Origin: an uncultured Oscillospiraceae bacterium
GTDB taxonomy: Bacteria; Bacillota; Clostridia; Oscillospirales; Acutalibacteraceae
Direction of reading: 5' to 3'
DNA: 9,475 nt
Assembly (NCBI GenBank): GCA_900552605.1
Contig: USAR01000041.1
Coordinates: 1-9,475 of the forward strand
This document shows, in pieces, positions 6,732 to 9,475 of this stretch (position 1 is the first letter of the stretch; every line of letters starts with the position of its first letter). The notes below the pieces were generated by a model. That model made no database searches, was not told the origin of the DNA, and was given only the letters and a program-made list of their open reading frames with translations. Position numbers and translations under genes: made by a program.

Positions 6732-8190
6732 TTACATTGGCCTTTCTTTTTATATTTTTTAAATCAGTTTTTCTTTCTCTTAAGGCATAATGAACAATAA
6801 TATAACCCACTATTATGTAAGACATAATAAAAGATGTTGTGCTCATTAAATCACCACGCATCATAAAGAATATTATCGTCGGTATAAAAGTATAAACAAC
6901 TTTTTTTGCCTCATTGTTTATGCTACCCTTTGAATAATAAAACCAATTATCGAATTTCTTAATCAACCAACCAAATACAACTGCAAATAAAGCAATGCCA
7001 ATTATTCCGAAGTTAATATAGCCCTCAGCAATTAATGGGCAAGATACATTTGCTTCCGCACCATAAGAGCCTTCGGCTACTTGTATCGTGTATCCGGAAC
7101 CATATGCTTTATTTGGCCAAATACTTCTCGGAACAAAAAACAGAATAGCACCTAAAAGTTGATTCCCCAAAGATATTCCGTTAGCTTCAACGTATTTCTG
7201 TGTTTTCATTAACATAACATATGCATCAAAATTAGCGTCAGTAAGATTTGAGATAATATTATTACTACTATCTTTAAAAATTTGTGTTACATTGCTATCA
7301 AGAGCGCTATCATATCTAAACGCATTGATAAACGGAAATAAAAAAACAAAGGCTAATACAAAGAAAATGATAAAATACCTCTTTTTGGTAAGCTTTGGAA
7401 ATAATAGTATTAAAATTCCAATATATACAGTGGCAGCCTGAAAACGCGGCATTCCAATTGGAGAACACGTTATCAATAAGGCTATAAGTTGTAAACAAAG
7501 AAGAATAACATTTTTTCTTTTTTTATAATATATTACTGACAATACAAAAGAAAATGTAACTGTATTTCTAGAAATATATGTCAATAATGAGGATTGTGCT
7601 GAATTATAATTATCCTTATTTACAAATGAACCTTCACCAACATCCCTAGAAAACATAATATTAATACCATTTTTTGCCAGCATATATGCGGAAATGATAA
7701 AGCTAATAACAAGAAGTAATTTCAACATTGAATTCAACACCATATAATCAATGTTTTCAAAGTTATATAATGCAACATCATGTTTATCTGTATTGGATTT
7801 CAACCTTGCCTTTTTAAAATAAAAACCAAAACAGTATGTAATTTCCCATAAAATTATCAGTTCATTGTTCCTTATAATTTGGAACTCTGTGGGTTTATAA
7901 TTTAAAGCAAACGAACCAGTGATATACTGTAAATATGGAGAAAAAAACATAAAAAATAATATAAAAATCCAATGCATTATATTTCCTGAAAAAGAGCAAT
8001 CTCTACTCTCAATAATTATTTGCAAAAGAGCAAAGATGCCAATAAATAAAAATGACAAATGAACGCTAACGTTATTTCTATCATCTATGCCGGCATTTTG
8101 AAAAATACTTACAAACAAAAATATAAAAAATATTGCAAGTAATATTGATTTCACTATATTATTAGTTGATTTTGTGCGTTTTGTTACCAT
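6712..8190 (-). CDS. wzy: Wzy-type polysaccharide repeat-unit polymerase (integral membrane)
   Basis: The 492-residue protein is almost entirely hydrophobic, with about 12-13 likely membrane spans (near residues 13-31, 43-61, 71-90, 108-125, 155-172, 205-222, 226-242, 252-266, 271-290, 340-353, 391-411, 431-445 and 451-469). The largest loop, about 291-390, contains FVPRSIWPNKAYGSGYTIQ (352-370) and then AEANVSCPLIAEGYINFGIIG (378-398). This is a pattern of O-antigen/capsule polymerases, in which a large outer loop carries the working residues. Known family role: joining lipid-linked repeat units on the outer face of the membrane after the flippase has moved them. Sequence conservation in Wzy is low, so the call rests on topology, the PRSIWP loop and context. 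ATG 8190 is preceded by GGTGA and lies 16 bases after the upstream stop. The DNA is very AT-rich (14 of 60 bases are G/C at 7741-7800). Confidence 0.82.
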   Translation of the reverse strand: MVTKRTKSTNNIVKSILLAIFFIFLFVSIFQNAGIDDRNNVSVHLSFLFIGIFALLQIIIESRDCSFSGNIMHWIFILFFMFFSPYLQYITGSFALNYKPTEFQIIRNNELIILWEITYCFGFYFKKARLKSNTDKHDVALYNFENIDYMVLNSMLKLLLVISFIISAYMLAKNGINIMFSRDVGEGSFVNKDNYNSAQSSLLTYISRNTVTFSFVLSVIYYKKRKNVILLCLQLIALLITCSPIGMPRFQAATVYIGILILLFPKLTKKRYFIIFFVLAFVFLFPFINAFRYDSALDSNVTQIFKDSSNNIISNLTDANFDAYVMLMKTQKYVEANGISLGNQLLGAILFFVPRSIWPNKAYGSGYTIQVAEGSYGAEANVSCPLIAEGYINFGIIGIALFAVVFGWLIKKFDNWFYYSKGSINNEAKKVVYTFIPTIIFFMMRGDLMSTTSFIMSYIIVGYIIVHYALRERKTDLKNIKRKANVNGNIRF

Positions 8191-8206
8191 TAATATTCAC
8201 CATTTA

Positions 8207-9304
8207 TTAGATTTTTTCTGAAATTTCAAAATGGTATTTTGCCATTTCTTCTATTGTATATTCTTTTATAACATCAAGACTTACTTTACTCATTTGAGTA
8301 ATCATGATCTCATCACATATTATTTTGTTTATGCTGTCAGCAAGCTCATATGAATTTTCACTTTCAACTATGTATCCGTTTGCGCCATTTTTTACAAGTT
8401 CAAGACCCGCTATACATTTATTTGTCGTAATTATCGGCAATCCATAAGCCATAGCTTCATTTATCACAAGTCCCCAAATATCTTCTCTTGTAGGCAAAAC
8501 AAATAAATCCGCTGCCTTATAATAATCAGCTAACTCTTCCTTTGTTTTAAATCCGACAAAATGAATATTATTTAAACAATATTCATTTTTTAATGCAATG
8601 TATTCCTCTGTAGGGGTACCTCCTACAAAATAAATCCCCACATTTTTGGGTATTCGGCTTGCAGCACTTATAAGTATATCAAATCCCTTTCTTTTAATAA
8701 ATTGACCTACTGTCAAAATAATTCTTTCTTCCGGTATAGATAAATTTTTTCTAATTACTTTCTTTTGCTGAAAAGTTAATGGTTTTTCTATAATATCTCC
8801 GGATTTTACTGATGTAAACGGATATTTATATATACATTTCTCTTTAATTCCTATTTTTGTGAGATACTTTTTATATTCATCACAAGTTGTAAAGTGCCCC
8901 TTTGCCTTTTTAAGGAGGAATTTTTTAAAAAATCTTTTTAGTTTATTCTCGTTTTTACAAAACCCACCGTCGCTTTCAATGTAATACGGAATATGTTTTA
9001 TTTTGCAGTACAGTATTGCAATCATTACCGAGGGTGAAGCATATCCGGAAATAATAAGATTATCAAAATCTCCGCTCTTAATTATTCTTACAATATCAAT
9101 TCCTATGCTCATATCTGTGCCTATTGGTTTTAATTTTGCAAAAATCTCATTGTATGTTTGTGCAGATTCTCCAACCCATCTTGAATTTCTGTCAGAGGCA
9201 GAAGCTCTCTCATATACAACCGTAAGTTCCATTAACTTGCCAAGTTCATTAAAAAAATCAACTCTATAAGGAGATGGTAGATTTGTTATAAAATAAGTTT
9301 TCAT
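8207..9304 (-). CDS. Glycosyltransferase family 4
   Basis: The 365-residue protein is a GT-B, GT4-type transferase. It opens MKTYFITNLPSPYRVDFFNEL, an N terminus common in capsule and exopolysaccharide transferases, and has the short IPYYIESDGG segment (105-114). The donor domain starts at ILTVGQFIKRKGFDILISA (196-214), followed by YFVGGTPTEEY (225-235), NIHFVGF (246-252) and ADLFVLPTREDIWGLVINEA (265-284). At the first position of the EX7E motif there is D275 paired with E283, a mild variant. ITTNKCIAGLELV (292-304) and NGYIV (309-313) close the donor site. ATG 9304 overlaps the upstream stop as ATGA. An AAGGA at 9317-9321 is 12 bases upstream, rather far, so translational coupling probably helps initiation. 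Role inferred: adding one sugar of the repeat unit in the cytoplasm. Donor and acceptor cannot be read from the sequence. Confidence 0.88.
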   Translation of the reverse strand: MKTYFITNLPSPYRVDFFNELGKLMELTVVYERASASDRNSRWVGESAQTYNEIFAKLKPIGTDMSIGIDIVRIIKSGDFDNLIISGYASPSVMIAILYCKIKHIPYYIESDGGFCKNENKLKRFFKKFLLKKAKGHFTTCDEYKKYLTKIGIKEKCIYKYPFTSVKSGDIIEKPLTFQQKKVIRKNLSIPEERIILTVGQFIKRKGFDILISAASRIPKNVGIYFVGGTPTEEYIALKNEYCLNNIHFVGFKTKEELADYYKAADLFVLPTREDIWGLVINEAMAYGLPIITTNKCIAGLELVKNGANGYIVESENSYELADSINKIICDEIMITQMSKVSLDVIKEYTIEEMAKYHFEISEKI

Positions 9305-9475
9305 AAATTCAATATATCCTTATATAAATTTATATATTTTTCGTATTGTGTATTCTTCTCCGGTACCGCTAAGACATCGAGTAAATTTGATTTTTCGATA
9401 AGCTTTACAGCATCTGTAAGGTTACCTTTTTCAACAATAGCGTTTTTTATAACACTTTCCGGGCTCCCTCCCGTA
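9301..9475 (-). CDS. C-terminal end of a GT4 glycosyltransferase (cut by right edge)
   Basis: The frame starting at base 9474 on the minus strand is open for 57 codons and ends at TGA 9303-9301, which overlaps the ATG of the next gene as ATGA. The visible peptide begins TGGSPESV and continues IVEKGNLTDAVKLIE, then a Leu- and Tyr-rich C-terminal helix. TGGSPE followed by a VxxGN-type turn is the usual end of the donor domain of GT4 transferases. The same place in the gene at 4396-5601 reads TGGSGE. The other two frames on this strand are closed or lack this signature. Everything N-terminal of the donor-site end lies outside the window, so the substrate cannot be guessed. Confidence 0.75.
   Translation of the reverse strand, partial: TGGSPESVIKNAIVEKGNLTDAVKLIEKSNLLDVLAVPEKNTQYEKYINLYKDILNL

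Noticed and set aside
1..9475. CRISPR arrays, tRNA/rRNA genes, insertion sequences, riboswitches
   Set aside because: I looked for spaced repeats, cloverleaf-like or terminal CCA stretches, transposase motifs and long leader regions and saw none. All intergenic gaps are about 31 bases or less.

Overview
The window is one strand of a surface-polysaccharide (capsule or exopolysaccharide) biosynthesis locus. All eight genes lie on the minus strand, so transcription runs from right to left. The genes are packed tightly: three junctions share an ATGA stop/start, one pair overlaps by 20 bases, and the other gaps are 2 to about 31 bases. I see no promoter and no minus-strand terminator, so this is probably the middle of one long operon. 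The moderately to strongly AT-rich DNA, GGAGG-type ribosome sites, TTG starts and flippase/polymerase/glycosyltransferase types suggest an anaerobic Firmicute of the Clostridia, perhaps a gut Ruminococcus-like organism. That placement is inference; there is no rRNA or other marker here.

In transcription order: the C-terminal end of a family 4 glycosyltransferase (9301-9475, cut by the right edge); a complete GT4 glycosyltransferase (8207-9304); a multi-membrane-span Wzy-type repeat-unit polymerase (6712-8190); a divergent GT-B glycosyltransferase (5598-6731); a WcaC-like GT4 enzyme (4396-5601); a polysaccharide pyruvyl transferase (3296-4399); a MenD-like thiamine-diphosphate enzyme (1533-3293); a short-chain dehydrogenase/reductase (695 to about 1516); and the N-terminal half of a Wzx-type flippase (1-678, cut by the left edge).

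Together these fit a Wzx/Wzy-dependent pathway. The glycosyltransferases assemble a repeat unit on a lipid carrier on the cytoplasmic face, the pyruvyl transferase adds an acidic ketal from phosphoenolpyruvate, the flippase moves the unit across the membrane, and the polymerase joins units outside. The priming transferase, chain-length control genes and sugar-nucleotide synthesis genes are not in the window.

The part most worth a second look is the pair made of the MenD-like enzyme and the SDR. The ThDP-binding and catalytic-glutamate motifs are intact, but the positions that bind the MenD substrates look replaced, and no other menaquinone gene is present. A reasonable hypothesis is a two-step carboligation and reduction that makes an unusual, possibly branched, sugar or a non-sugar substituent. 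A second curiosity is a perfect GC-rich hairpin with a T-rich tail on the plus strand at the left edge. It lies inside the flippase reading frame and could mark an insertion or an antisense terminator. Base composition is also mosaic, with a visible step near position 5600.
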